Of a stretch of 50,936 bases of DNA, positions 17,342 to 26,110 are shown piece after piece (positions within the stretch are counted from its first letter, which is position 1; the number at the start of each line of letters is the position of its first letter). Both the position numbers and the translations under genes were made by a program. The DNA lies in NCBI GenBank assembly GCA_028703175.1, contig JAQVNJ010000030.1, positions 1-50,936 of the forward strand, written 5' to 3'. Below the pieces are notes generated by a model that worked only from the letters and a program-made list of their open reading frames with translations, had not been told where the DNA came from and made no database searches. The stretch comes from JAAYCB01 sp012744395 (GTDB lineage Bacteria; Planctomycetota; Planctomycetia; Pirellulales; Thermoguttaceae).

Positions 17342-20074
17342 TTACGAGAATTCATAGCGGAACCGGCCGCCGTCTCCCATGGAAACGCGGACCTCGCTGA
17401 TCGGCTCTCCGCCGGTCATCCGGGCGAGGAACTCCGAGGCCAGGTCCGGCAGCAGCGTGCGGGTGAGGATGTGGTCCACGTTCCGCGCACCGCTCTCGAC
17501 CTCGGTGCAGCGGCCGGCGATCGCGGCGACCAGTTCCGGATCGTAGGCGAGCCGTGCCCGGTGGCTCTCGCTGATCCGCCGGGCGATCCGGTCGAGCTGC
17601 AATTCGACGATCCTGCGCAAGACCTCATCGCCGAGCGGAAAATAGGGCAGAATCGTCACCCGGCCGAGAAACGCCGGTTTGAACGTCTTGACCAGTTCCG
17701 GGTGCAGGGCCTCGGCCAGGGCCTCCGCGCCGGGGCAGGTCTCCGGATCGGCGCAGAGCTTCACGATCAGGTCCGTGGCCGCGTTGGAGGTCATCAGGAT
17801 CACGGTATTCTTGAAATCGATGTCGCGCCCCTCGCCGTCGCGAAGCGTGCCCTTGTCGAAGACCTGGTAGAAGATGTCCTGCACGCCGGGATGGGCTTTT
17901 TCCATTTCGTCGAGCAGGACCACGCTGTAGGGCCTCCGCCGGACCGCCTCGGTCAAGACGCCCCCTTCGCCGTAGCCCACGTAGCCCGGCGGCGAGCCCA
18001 TCAAGAGCGAGACCTTGTGTTCCTCCTTGAACTCCGACATGTTGATCACCGTCATGTTCTGATCGCCGCCGTAGAGCAGTTCGGCCAGGGTGATCGCCGT
18101 CTCGGTCTTGCCGACGCCGCTCGGGCCGACGAGCAGGAACACGCCGATCGGCCGGCGCGGATCGGTGAGGTTGGCCCGCGAGGTGCGGATCCGCTGGGCG
18201 ATCGCCTCCAGCGCGTGCGACTGGCCGACGACGCGCCGCTCCATCTGTTCCTTGAGCGCGAGGACCGTGCGGATCTCGTCGGTGACCATGCGGCCGACCG
18301 GGATGCCCGTCCACCCGGAAACCACCTCGGCGATCGCCTGCGAATCGACGCAGACGTGCATCAGCGGGGCGTCGCCCTGGAGCTGGGCCAATTGTCGGGA
18401 GAGCTGCTGGAACTCCTTGCGGAGCTCCTCAGGGCGCTGCGCGGCAAGCTCCGTTGCGTCCGCCGATTCGGCGGCCGGCTCCGCGGCGGCCGGCTGGCGC
18501 GGCTCTTGGCCGCCGCGCCCCTGGTCGCCGGCGGGCGGCTTGGCTTCGAGCTGCTCGCGGACGCGGCGGAGGCGGCCGACGAGCTCGGCTTCCTGTTTCC
18601 AGCGGGCCTCGAGGGATTCGAGCTGCCTCCGCGCCGCCTCCCGCGCCTCGGTCACCTCGGCGATCCGATCGGCGTTTTTCGCCCCCGCCAGGCTCTCGCG
18701 CTGGAGGATTTCCAGGCTGATCGCGAGCTGCTCGATCCGCCGGCGGCAATCCTCCACGGCCGGCGGCGTCGCCGAGTGGCTGATGGCCACGCGGGCCGAG
18801 GCCGTGTCGAGCAGGCTGACCGCCTTGTCGGGGAGCTGGCGGCCGGAAATGTAACGGTGCGAGAGCTTGACCGCGTCGGTCACGGCCTCTTCGAGGATAC
18901 GAATGTTGTGGTGCCGTTCGAGGGTCGCAACCAGTCCGCGCATCATCTCGATGCCCACCCGCTCGCTCGGCTCTTCGACTTTGACAACCTGGAAGCGGCG
19001 CGCCAAGGCGGCGTCCTTTTCGAAATACTTCTTGTACTCGGCCCAGGTTGTCGCGGCGATCGTGCGGAGTTCACCGCGGGCGAGCGCCGGCTTGAGCAGG
19101 TTGGCCGCGTCGCCCTGTCCGGCCTGCCCGCCGGCGCCGATCATCGTGTGCGCCTCGTCGATGAACAGGATGATCGGCCGGGAGGATGCCTTGACCTCTT
19201 CGATGACCGATTTGAGGCGGTTTTCGAACTCGCCCTTGATGCCCGCTCCGGCCTGGAGCAGGCCGAGATCGAGCGTGCGAATCGCCACGTCCTTGAGCGG
19301 CGGCGGGACGTCGCCCGCGGCGATCCGCAGGGCGAAGCCCTCGGCGACGGCGGTCTTGCCGACGCCCGCCTCGCCCGTGAGGATCGGGTTGTTCTGCCGC
19401 CGCCGCGTGAGGATGTCGACGACCTGGCGGATCTCGGCGTCGCGCCCGAGGACCGGATCGATCTGGCCCAGCCGGGCCCTTTCGGTCAAATCGATGGTGA
19501 ACTGATCGAGCGTCTTCGTGCCGGCGGCCGCTCCCGCCGCCCCCATCGGCCGCTCCGCGGGCCCGACGGCGACCGGCACGGCGGCGGCCGACCTGGCCTC
19601 CTCGGTGCCGGCCGTGATGTCCGCCAGGTCCTTGCGGATTGCCTCCGGCGAGATGTTTTCAAACTGGCGGGATGCTTCGCGGGCGACCCGCGCGAGGCCG
19701 TCTTCGGAAATCAAAGCCGAGAGCAGGTGGCCGGAGCGGACCTGAAACGCGCCGAACTCGATCGAGGCCACGATCCAGGCTTCGCGGACGAGTTTCACGA
19801 GGTTGGGGGAGAGTGCCGGGCTGCGCGAATTGCCCGTCTTGAGGTGATCGACCACGCGCGTCAATTCGCGGATCAGCCGTGAGTTGTCGATTTCGAAATA
19901 CCGCAAGATCGCCGCCAGGTCCGTATTCGGCGCTTCGGCCAGCTTGAGCAGCCAGTGCTCGATTTCCACTTCGTAATTCGTCCGCGCCAGGCAGAGCCCG
20001 GCGGCGCTTTCCAGGCCATTGCGGCAGGTCGGGTTCAACTTGCCCACCAGGGACTTCAAGACTCGGTAATCCAC
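17342..20074 (-). CDS. clpV: T6SS sheath-recycling AAA+ ATPase ClpV (TssH)
   Basis: ClpV takes apart contracted TssB/TssC sheaths so that the secretion machine can be rebuilt. The 910 residues start with the ClpV-type N domain (LKSLVGKLNPTCRNGLESAA), which binds TssC rather than general ClpB clients. The two AAA+ modules have Walker A GEAGVGKTA (Lys240) and GPSGVGKTE (Lys656), each with its own Walker B. Between them is a coiled middle region with a Pro/Ala/Glu-rich insert. The start is a GTG at 20074 with GGAGGG six bases upstream; a longer frame exists but lacks homology. It overlaps the end of tssG by 19 bases and is the last gene of the locus. Confidence 0.94.
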   Translation of the reverse strand: MDYRVLKSLVGKLNPTCRNGLESAAGLCLARTNYEVEIEHWLLKLAEAPNTDLAAILRYFEIDNSRLIRELTRVVDHLKTGNSRSPALSPNLVKLVREAWIVASIEFGAFQVRSGHLLSALISEDGLARVAREASRQFENISPEAIRKDLADITAGTEEARSAAAVPVAVGPAERPMGAAGAAAGTKTLDQFTIDLTERARLGQIDPVLGRDAEIRQVVDILTRRRQNNPILTGEAGVGKTAVAEGFALRIAAGDVPPPLKDVAIRTLDLGLLQAGAGIKGEFENRLKSVIEEVKASSRPIILFIDEAHTMIGAGGQAGQGDAANLLKPALARGELRTIAATTWAEYKKYFEKDAALARRFQVVKVEEPSERVGIEMMRGLVATLERHHNIRILEEAVTDAVKLSHRYISGRQLPDKAVSLLDTASARVAISHSATPPAVEDCRRRIEQLAISLEILQRESLAGAKNADRIAEVTEAREAARRQLESLEARWKQEAELVGRLRRVREQLEAKPPAGDQGRGGQEPRQPAAAEPAAESADATELAAQRPEELRKEFQQLSRQLAQLQGDAPLMHVCVDSQAIAEVVSGWTGIPVGRMVTDEIRTVLALKEQMERRVVGQSHALEAIAQRIRTSRANLTDPRRPIGVFLLVGPSGVGKTETAITLAELLYGGDQNMTVINMSEFKEEHKVSLLMGSPPGYVGYGEGGVLTEAVRRRPYSVVLLDEMEKAHPGVQDIFYQVFDKGTLRDGEGRDIDFKNTVILMTSNAATDLIVKLCADPETCPGAEALAEALHPELVKTFKPAFLGRVTILPYFPLGDEVLRRIVELQLDRIARRISESHRARLAYDPELVAAIAGRCTEVESGARNVDHILTRTLLPDLASEFLARMTGGEPISEVRVSMGDGGRFRYEFS

Positions 20075-21177
20075 GATTCTCCCTCCAATGAGAAAACGGC
20101 GTCTGAGACATCGCGCGCAAACGGCCGGGAGCGTATCCAGATATTCCATCCCAAACGGGGCGCGTCGGCGTCCTTGCCCCCGAGAACGCACCAGGGAACC
20201 TCCGCGCCCGCCAACACCGGCTGCACGTCGAAATCGAACTGCGGCCCGACGTAGGCGCGGATCATCTGGGAGAGCGGCCGCAGCAGCGGGCCGTCGGGCA
20301 GGAACTGCCGAAATCGATCGCGCGTCATCGGCCCCAGCCGCACGCGGAATTTGCCCTCCGCGTCCCAGACCCGCTCGCCCAACAAGACGCTGGCGCCCAA
20401 CTGGTTGTTCAAGCCCTCGGGCAGCTTGGGCGACGGCAGGGCCGACTGGTCCTCGCGGCCCAGGTAAAGCCAGCGGCCGAGGAACTGGCGGACGGAGGCC
20501 GGCAGACCGAGATCGTCGCCGACGATCTGTTCGAGCGAGACGGCCGCGGGGACGCGGCGGCTGAAATGCCCCCCGTAGAAGAGGAACGCCTGGTCGTCGA
20601 AAGCCATCCGATTGCGGAGTCCGCCGGTGCCCAGGCCGACCAGGCTGAGCAGGCCGGCGGTGAGCAGGTCGGCGTTCTCGGGTGCGTTGGCGATCTCCGC
20701 CCGTTCATACACCGCATAGAACCGGTATTTCTCCCATGCCCGGTAGAACAGGGAAACCAGCCGGTGATGGAAGAGGTCGAGAAAATCGCGCAAGGCGAAG
20801 TCTTTTTCCCGGATCCGCTCCAGCAGCAGCGAGGTGTAGTGGGCGGGCAGGACGCCGCAGGGGCCGGTCAGCCCGATGAACGCCACGGTGATCTCCGCGC
20901 CGCGCGGACCGACGGCTTCGCCCGCCGCGGGCGGCGGCTTGATCTGGTGGATTTCCCCGGCCGGAAACCTGTGGGAAGGAAATGCCCGGAAGCGAACCGC
21001 CTCTGTCTTCGGATCGTAGTCGTAGCCGACCGGCTCGGCGCGGGCCGCGCCGCGCGGCCCGTCCGCGTGGGCAAGCCGCTCCAGGAGGCGGACCGCCTGG
21101 AAGAAATCGAACGCGTGGGGCTCCTCCAGCAACTGCTGTCCTAGAGGAGCACCGTCTCGCCGGCTCGCGGTCGCCAT
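20056..21177 (-). CDS. tssG: T6SS baseplate wedge protein TssG
   Basis: TssG pairs with two TssF copies to form the baseplate wedge. The product is 373 residues, with the family N-terminus EPHAFDFFQAVRLLERL. Middle blocks are VAFIGLTGPCGVLPAHYTSL and LRDFLDLFHHRLVSLFYRAW. Toward the end is VRLGPMTRDRFRQFLPDG, the usual TssG region. The ATG at 21177 lies inside the 3' end of tssF (37-base overlap), and the stop lies inside the start of clpV. Such overlaps suggest coupled translation to keep wedge stoichiometry. Confidence 0.94.
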   Translation of the reverse strand: MATASRRDGAPLGQQLLEEPHAFDFFQAVRLLERLAHADGPRGAARAEPVGYDYDPKTEAVRFRAFPSHRFPAGEIHQIKPPPAAGEAVGPRGAEITVAFIGLTGPCGVLPAHYTSLLLERIREKDFALRDFLDLFHHRLVSLFYRAWEKYRFYAVYERAEIANAPENADLLTAGLLSLVGLGTGGLRNRMAFDDQAFLFYGGHFSRRVPAAVSLEQIVGDDLGLPASVRQFLGRWLYLGREDQSALPSPKLPEGLNNQLGASVLLGERVWDAEGKFRVRLGPMTRDRFRQFLPDGPLLRPLSQMIRAYVGPQFDFDVQPVLAGAEVPWCVLGGKDADAPRLGWNIWIRSRPFARDVSDAVFSLEGESWITES

Positions 21178-22976
21178 TTGCGCAACGCTCCTTCACGCTG
21201 GTTGGTTGTGACAATCAACCTGGAAAACGAGTTGATCGAGCAATAAAGGCCGAGAAATCGTTCGAGCACGCAGGCAAACAGGTAGGCCCCGGTGCCGGAG
21301 AACTTGCTCTCGTCGAGGTGGATCGCGACTTCGACTCCGCGGCAGACGCCTCCCCGGTAATCGCCGGGAACGCGGCCGACGACCCGGCGGCCGGCGATCC
21401 GGAGCACGCCGTCGATCATCGAGCGTGTCTCGGCGGAATCGGCGAAATCGTAGAGCTTGAGAATCTCCCGCAGGGCGTCCGCGCCGGTCTCACCGCCGGT
21501 GAGGGAGACGTGCCCGAGCGACAAGTGGGAAATCAGCCGCCAGAGATGGCCCTTGCGGTCGGCCGGGCGGTAAGTCGCCGTCGGCCGCGTCAGGCACTCG
21601 ATTGCCGCAAAGGGCCCGCCCTGCGACAAGCGAAGCCGCAGCTGCCCCTGTCCAAAGGGGAGCCGGTGAGGCAGGTTGCGATTCAGGCAGGTGGCCTCCA
21701 CCGCGAGCGTCCAATCGGCGGCCGCGAACGGCTCGAAATCCAGGTCGACCAGCGCGAGATGGACCTCCGTGCCTTCGTCGGGTTCGCCGCCGGCCTGGCG
21801 GGCGGCGCTCCGGGTGGCATACCAGAAGGCCGCCTGTTCGCGGCGGCCCGCATGCCCAAACGAGAAGAACGGCCAGAACTCGATCTTTCGGTTGTCGGGC
21901 GAGGTGGCCGTTACGCGGTCGATCGAGTAGACCTCGTGGGCGCCAGGGCGGCGCGCGTCGGGGACCACCCGGTACTGCGTCTCCCGGTGCGCCAGCGCAA
22001 TCGGTTCGGCCCGCTGGGCGAATAGGTTGACGATCGGAGCGCAGCCCATCTGGAACATGTCGGCGGCGACGTTTCTCTCCAGGTCCGTCGACGACCGGTC
22101 GAAGTAGATGAACACGTCGAGGCGGTCGCCGGCCCGCGCTCGTTCCGGCGGCTCGAAGCAGGCCAGATCGAAGAAGAGGAATTTCTGCGGGAAGGTGAAA
22201 AACTCCGTGAGCAGGCGGTAGCCGAGCATCGAGCGGTTCGTGTAGGGCAAGAGGCCTTCTTCGCGTTCGAACCCGACCGGGCGAATCCACTCACCGCCGG
22301 CCCGCGCGGCAAGGAGCTGGCCGTCGCGCCCGGCGATCGCCACGCCGAGCGCGTTGTTCAGGAGCATTTCATGGATCGCGTAGACATGCTGGGCCTGGCC
22401 CTTCAAGAAGAACCGCAGCGCGGGGATGGCCAGGTCGCCAAACCCCATTTCCGGAACGGTGCAGCGGAGGGCAAGGCGCAGCACCGACTCCGCCGACGAT
22501 GCAAACACCGTCTCCGGCGATTGGAAGGGGCGGCTGGCCAGCCCGGCGGACGCCAGTTCAATCGGCCAGAGCGTGACCGGCTGCGCCGTGCGGAAGCGGC
22601 AGGGCTGCCCGCCGATCGGATCCGTCTCCAGCAGGGCGCCGCGGGGAACCGCATAGCCGCCGGTCAGTTCCCCCTGGGCGCGGTCCGGGACGAACCGGGC
22701 AATCGCCATCGAGGGGATCGGCGCCAGGTAGTGGGGATAGAGCACATTGAGGAAGGCGGCGGTGATTTCCGGGAAGTCGTCGTCGAGCTTGCAGCGAATC
22801 CGCGCGGTCAAGTAGGCGAACGCCTCGATCAGCCGCTCGACATGCGGGTCCTCCGCCGAGTCGGCGGTGAGTTGCAGCCGCCCGGCGATCTTCGGGTGGG
22901 TCTCGGCGAATTCTCCGCCGAGCCGCCGGAGGAAGGAGAGTTCACGGTTGTAATAGGAAAGCAGTTCATCGCCCAT
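21141..22976 (-). CDS. tssF: T6SS baseplate protein TssF
   Basis: TssF is a core wedge subunit that contacts TssG, TssE and TssK. The product is 611 residues, of normal length. The N-terminus is typical: LLSYYNRELSFLRRLGGEFA and ETHPKIAGRLQL, followed by DPHVERLIEAFAYLTARI and LYPHYLAPIPSMAI. The first residues fix the start at ATG 22976, which overlaps the end of tssE by 11 bases. Family assignment is secure. Confidence 0.95.
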   Translation of the reverse strand: MGDELLSYYNRELSFLRRLGGEFAETHPKIAGRLQLTADSAEDPHVERLIEAFAYLTARIRCKLDDDFPEITAAFLNVLYPHYLAPIPSMAIARFVPDRAQGELTGGYAVPRGALLETDPIGGQPCRFRTAQPVTLWPIELASAGLASRPFQSPETVFASSAESVLRLALRCTVPEMGFGDLAIPALRFFLKGQAQHVYAIHEMLLNNALGVAIAGRDGQLLAARAGGEWIRPVGFEREEGLLPYTNRSMLGYRLLTEFFTFPQKFLFFDLACFEPPERARAGDRLDVFIYFDRSSTDLERNVAADMFQMGCAPIVNLFAQRAEPIALAHRETQYRVVPDARRPGAHEVYSIDRVTATSPDNRKIEFWPFFSFGHAGRREQAAFWYATRSAARQAGGEPDEGTEVHLALVDLDFEPFAAADWTLAVEATCLNRNLPHRLPFGQGQLRLRLSQGGPFAAIECLTRPTATYRPADRKGHLWRLISHLSLGHVSLTGGETGADALREILKLYDFADSAETRSMIDGVLRIAGRRVVGRVPGDYRGGVCRGVEVAIHLDESKFSGTGAYLFACVLERFLGLYCSINSFSRLIVTTNQREGALRKWRPRAGETVLL

Positions 22977-23466
22977 CGGCAGCTCCCTTGACCTCGACCG
23001 TGCCCGTGGCCGGCTCGACGGCCGAATCGAACGAGACGGGCTCGGGCGCCGGTTCCGCGTAGAGGACCGCGTCGATGCGGAACCTCAACGTGCGATCGAG
23101 CGGTTCGGCATTCGTGCGGATCTCGACCCGCACGCTCTTGAAGCGCGGCTCGAATCGCCGGATCAGGGCCTCGATCGTCCGCCGGAAATCCTCCCGCGAA
23201 CCCGGCTGGGCCAGTTCGGCCGCGGTGATGTCGGGAATCCCGTAGCCGACCAGGGATCGTTCGAGTTCGGCCAGGTCGCCTGGCCAGCCGGTGGGGCGCC
23301 AGCGCGTGTTGAGCAGGTTCTCCAGGTCGCGGCGGACACTCTGCTTCAATTCGCGGAGGACCTGTGCCCGCGACCTGGCCGCCTCCCGCGTGTCGCCGGG
23401 GCTGTCGTCGATCAGCCGATCCAGCACCGAGGGCAACAGCAACTGCCTGGATGAAATCTTAGCCAT
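22966..23466 (-). CDS. tssE: T6SS baseplate protein TssE (gp25-like)
   Basis: TssE is the small wedge subunit equivalent to phage T4 gp25, which nucleates sheath assembly. The product is 166 residues, starting MAKISSRQLLLPSVLDRLID, with the domain blocks LENLLNTRW, SLVGYGIPDI and FEPRFKSVRVEI. The frame stays open about 100 codons further upstream, but that part is antisense-like and lacks homology. The chosen ATG at 23466 overlaps the end of tagJ by 8 bases. The C-terminus runs slightly past the family norm. Confidence 0.93.
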   Translation of the reverse strand: MAKISSRQLLLPSVLDRLIDDSPGDTREAARSRAQVLRELKQSVRRDLENLLNTRWRPTGWPGDLAELERSLVGYGIPDITAAELAQPGSREDFRRTIEALIRRFEPRFKSVRVEIRTNAEPLDRTLRFRIDAVLYAEPAPEPVSFDSAVEPATGTVEVKGAADGR

Positions 23467-24274
23467 TCTCTTGCGCCACCGCCGGAGTGGAAAAACACAG
23501 CTCGTTGATCGCCAGAATCCCCCGCGTCTCTTCCCCGAGAAGAAACATCTTCTGGCCCACGCCGCGGACCGGCCCCTCGCCGGGCTGACGCCAATCGGTG
23601 GACCTTCCCAGGCGGAGTTGGTCCTCGGCTGCGGCGTGAGTCCCGACGTAGAGGGCGGGCAGGTAGACCTCGCCGTCCGGACCGCCGGCAACCGCCATGT
23701 GGGCCCGCCGCCAGAGGAGATCGCGGGGCCGGACCGGGGGCCGGAACTCGATCCGTTCAACCCGCTCCATGGGGATCCAGTAGTACTTGCCGTTGGTCGT
23801 GTAGACTTCGAAGAACGAGGCGGTCAGGTCGTCGAGGTCGCGGATGTCGTCAAACGGGCGGCTTTCCGAGACCCCCCGGCTCCTGGGCCGGAGCTGTTCC
23901 GCTTGGGCGAGCAGCGCCGCCGCCTCGCCCTGCTGCCCCTCGCGGATGCGAATCGACGCCGCCAGGTGCAGCTCCACCCGCTCGTCCGGCTTGTCGAGCA
24001 GTTCCGGGACGCGCCCCTCGGTGCAGAATTGCAGCCGGGCTTGTTCCGCGCGGATCAGTTGGCGAAACATGGCGACGCCGAGGGCCGACTGGGGGTCCAG
24101 CTCGCTGAGGGCGTCGAGCTGCCGGTCCGCCTTCTCCAGCGCGCCGGCGAAGCACAGCAGTTCGGCCAGCAGTCCCCGCCGGCCGCCATCCGCGGGACTC
24201 CGCTTGACCTGGTCGGTCGCGGCGGCGATCGCCTCGCCGAGCCGCCCGGCCTGAAACAGTTCGCTTGGATTCAT
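23459..24274 (-). CDS. tagJ: T6SS accessory protein TagJ (ImpE family)
   Basis: A 271-residue ImpE/TagJ protein. The N-terminal half looks like short helical TPR-type repeats (ELFQAGRLGEAIAAATDQVK, then GGRRGLLAELLCFAGALEKA). The C-terminal half has the marker segment TTNGKYYWIPMERVERIEF and RPRDLLWRRAHM. In studied systems TagJ binds the N-terminal helix of TssB and may modulate ClpV access, so it marks a sub-group of T6SS loci. It is placed between tssC2 and tssE and overlaps tssE by 8 bases. Confidence 0.9.
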   Translation of the reverse strand: MNPSELFQAGRLGEAIAAATDQVKRSPADGGRRGLLAELLCFAGALEKADRQLDALSELDPQSALGVAMFRQLIRAEQARLQFCTEGRVPELLDKPDERVELHLAASIRIREGQQGEAAALLAQAEQLRPRSRGVSESRPFDDIRDLDDLTASFFEVYTTNGKYYWIPMERVERIEFRPPVRPRDLLWRRAHMAVAGGPDGEVYLPALYVGTHAAAEDQLRLGRSTDWRQPGEGPVRGVGQKMFLLGEETRGILAINELCFSTPAVAQENG

Positions 24275-24325
24275 CAGCTGGTTCCCCGCATTTTTTGGGC
24301 CGCCTCCGACCCGTTCGGCACGTGC

Positions 24326-25927
24326 TCAGCCGGGCCGCCCCGGCGAGAGTTCGGTCGCCACCTTGACGCTCCCCGCCAATTCATCCAGATCGAAGTGCGG
24401 CCAGAGATGGGCCACGCACAGGTAACAGCCCGGCTTGCCGGGGTGCGGCCGGACCTGAACCGCCGCTTCGCGCAGCGGGTATTCCGCCTTGACCTCGGGA
24501 CTGGCGTCGCGGTCGGACGTGACGTACCGGTGGAGCCAGTCGTACAAGAACCGTTCGCACTCGCTCGCCTCCAGGAAGGTGCCGATCTTGTCGCGGGCGA
24601 TGATCTTCAAGTAGTGCGCGAATCGCGACACGCAGAGCATGTATCGGAGCATGGCCGAGATCCGCGCGTTGATCGTCGCCGCCATCTCGTCATAACGCTT
24701 GGGCTTTTGCACGGAGGAGTTGCTGTAGAACACCGAGAGTTCCGTGTCCGGGCAATGGCAGAGGGGGATGAACCCCAGTTCGCTCAGCTCCTGCTCGAGC
24801 GGATCGGTGATCAAGACTTCTGTCGAAGACTTGGGGACGACTCCCACGCGGTCGGTGCCGAAGCAGTGAACCGGCAGGCCGGGCACGATGCCTCCGCCGT
24901 CGACCGAGCGGCGGACGCCGCGAATTCCGGCCAGCCACCGCGACTCGTCGAACGAGCGGCAGAGGACGGCCGCCAAGGCGTAGGCCGCGTTGCCCCAGAG
25001 GTAGCCGCTGCCGTCGGGGCTGCCGGTCTGTTCGCGAAACACGAAACCGTCGACCCGCGACCCGTCGTCCTCGTACGGTGTGCGGATCAGCACGCGGGGC
25101 AGCGTCAGCCCGACGAAGCGGGCGTCTTCCGTCTCGCGAAACGCTCTCCACTTGAGGTAATCGAGTTGCTCGAAGGTCCGCGGCAGATCGAGGGAGCGTT
25201 CGAGCCCCTGGAAACTCTCCAGTTCGAGCATCGACGGGTGCGCCGCGGCGATAAACGGCGCAAACGCCGCGGCCGCGACCTGGGAGACGGTCGCCAGAAC
25301 GCTCACGTCGTCGATCGGATGGGCCGCGCTGGCCCTCGGGTGGATCTCGTAGTCGCCGATCAGCACGCCGAACGGCTCGCCGCCCGGCGTGTCGAATTCC
25401 TCGCTGTAGATTTTGCGGAACAACTGGCTCTGGTCGAATTCGGTAGCGCGCTGCACGTCGCGGGCGAGCTCTTTCCAGGCGAGGTTGAGCAGGCGGACCT
25501 TGAGATTCTCCACGTCGTCCGCCTGATCGATCAGGTAGTTCAGTCCGCGCCAGGAGGCTTCGAGCTTCTGGAATCGTTCGTGGTGGAGGATCGCGTTGAG
25601 CTGGTCCGTGATCAGGGCGTCGAGCCGCGCGATCTGGCAGCCGAGCATTTCCACGACGTCGTCCCTGGCGATCCGCCGCCCCGGCGGCAGCGACCAGGCG
25701 AGCCATTTTTTCAGGGCTTCGTCGGGCGGGGCGGCGAGGAACTGATTCAGCCGGTCGGCGGCCTCGCCGCGTCCGCCCGCGGTGGCGGCAATCGCCGCCT
25801 CGACCAGGATCGCCTGGCCGGGCGGCGCTAGCGCGGGGCCGCTCCGCTCGCCGCCGGGCCGATCCGCCCGGACCGCGTCGGCGGATGGCGCGATGCGCTG
25901 GCCTTGTTCGATCGAGCCGTCACCCAT
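24326..25927 (-). CDS. tssC: T6SS sheath large subunit paralogue TssC2
   Basis: This is a second, divergent TssC-family protein of 533 residues directly after tssC1. It keeps sheath landmarks such as LEASWRGLNYLI, EFDTPGGEPFGVLIGDYE and LPRVLIRTPY, plus ISAMLRYMLCVSRFAHYLK and ARDKIGTFL near the end. Its N-terminal 90 residues are a Pro/Ala-rich extension not shared with tssC1, containing an LAAPPDEALKKWLAWSLPPG stretch. Other T6SS loci with two TssC genes are known. Whether the two form one mixed sheath or TssC2 plays another role cannot be told here. Confidence 0.92.
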   Translation of the reverse strand: MGDGSIEQGQRIAPSADAVRADRPGGERSGPALAPPGQAILVEAAIAATAGGRGEAADRLNQFLAAPPDEALKKWLAWSLPPGRRIARDDVVEMLGCQIARLDALITDQLNAILHHERFQKLEASWRGLNYLIDQADDVENLKVRLLNLAWKELARDVQRATEFDQSQLFRKIYSEEFDTPGGEPFGVLIGDYEIHPRASAAHPIDDVSVLATVSQVAAAAFAPFIAAAHPSMLELESFQGLERSLDLPRTFEQLDYLKWRAFRETEDARFVGLTLPRVLIRTPYEDDGSRVDGFVFREQTGSPDGSGYLWGNAAYALAAVLCRSFDESRWLAGIRGVRRSVDGGGIVPGLPVHCFGTDRVGVVPKSSTEVLITDPLEQELSELGFIPLCHCPDTELSVFYSNSSVQKPKRYDEMAATINARISAMLRYMLCVSRFAHYLKIIARDKIGTFLEASECERFLYDWLHRYVTSDRDASPEVKAEYPLREAAVQVRPHPGKPGCYLCVAHLWPHFDLDELAGSVKVATELSPGRPG

Positions 25928-26110
25928 CGATACATGCTTTCCGCGCTGGGGCGCTGCGGTCCCGAAAGGGGCGCGCGCCGGCGAGGAGGAGAACGCGACC
26001 GTAATCGTCCCAGGGGACCCTCCCCGCTGTTGCGGCGGGCCACGCCCAGCGCGCGCCCGGCGGGCGGATCGTCCGCAACAGGCGGGCCGTCTCCCCTCGG
26101 CCCGGCCCGG

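Noticed and set aside
23467..23760. N-terminal extension of TssE
   Set aside because: The extra 98 residues are antisense-like and lie wholly within tagJ; TssE homology begins at MAKISSRQ.
25928..26110. Possible hcp or other small gene between tssC1 and tssC2
   Set aside because: The gap is 183 bases, too short for Hcp, and no frame shows Hcp-like sequence.
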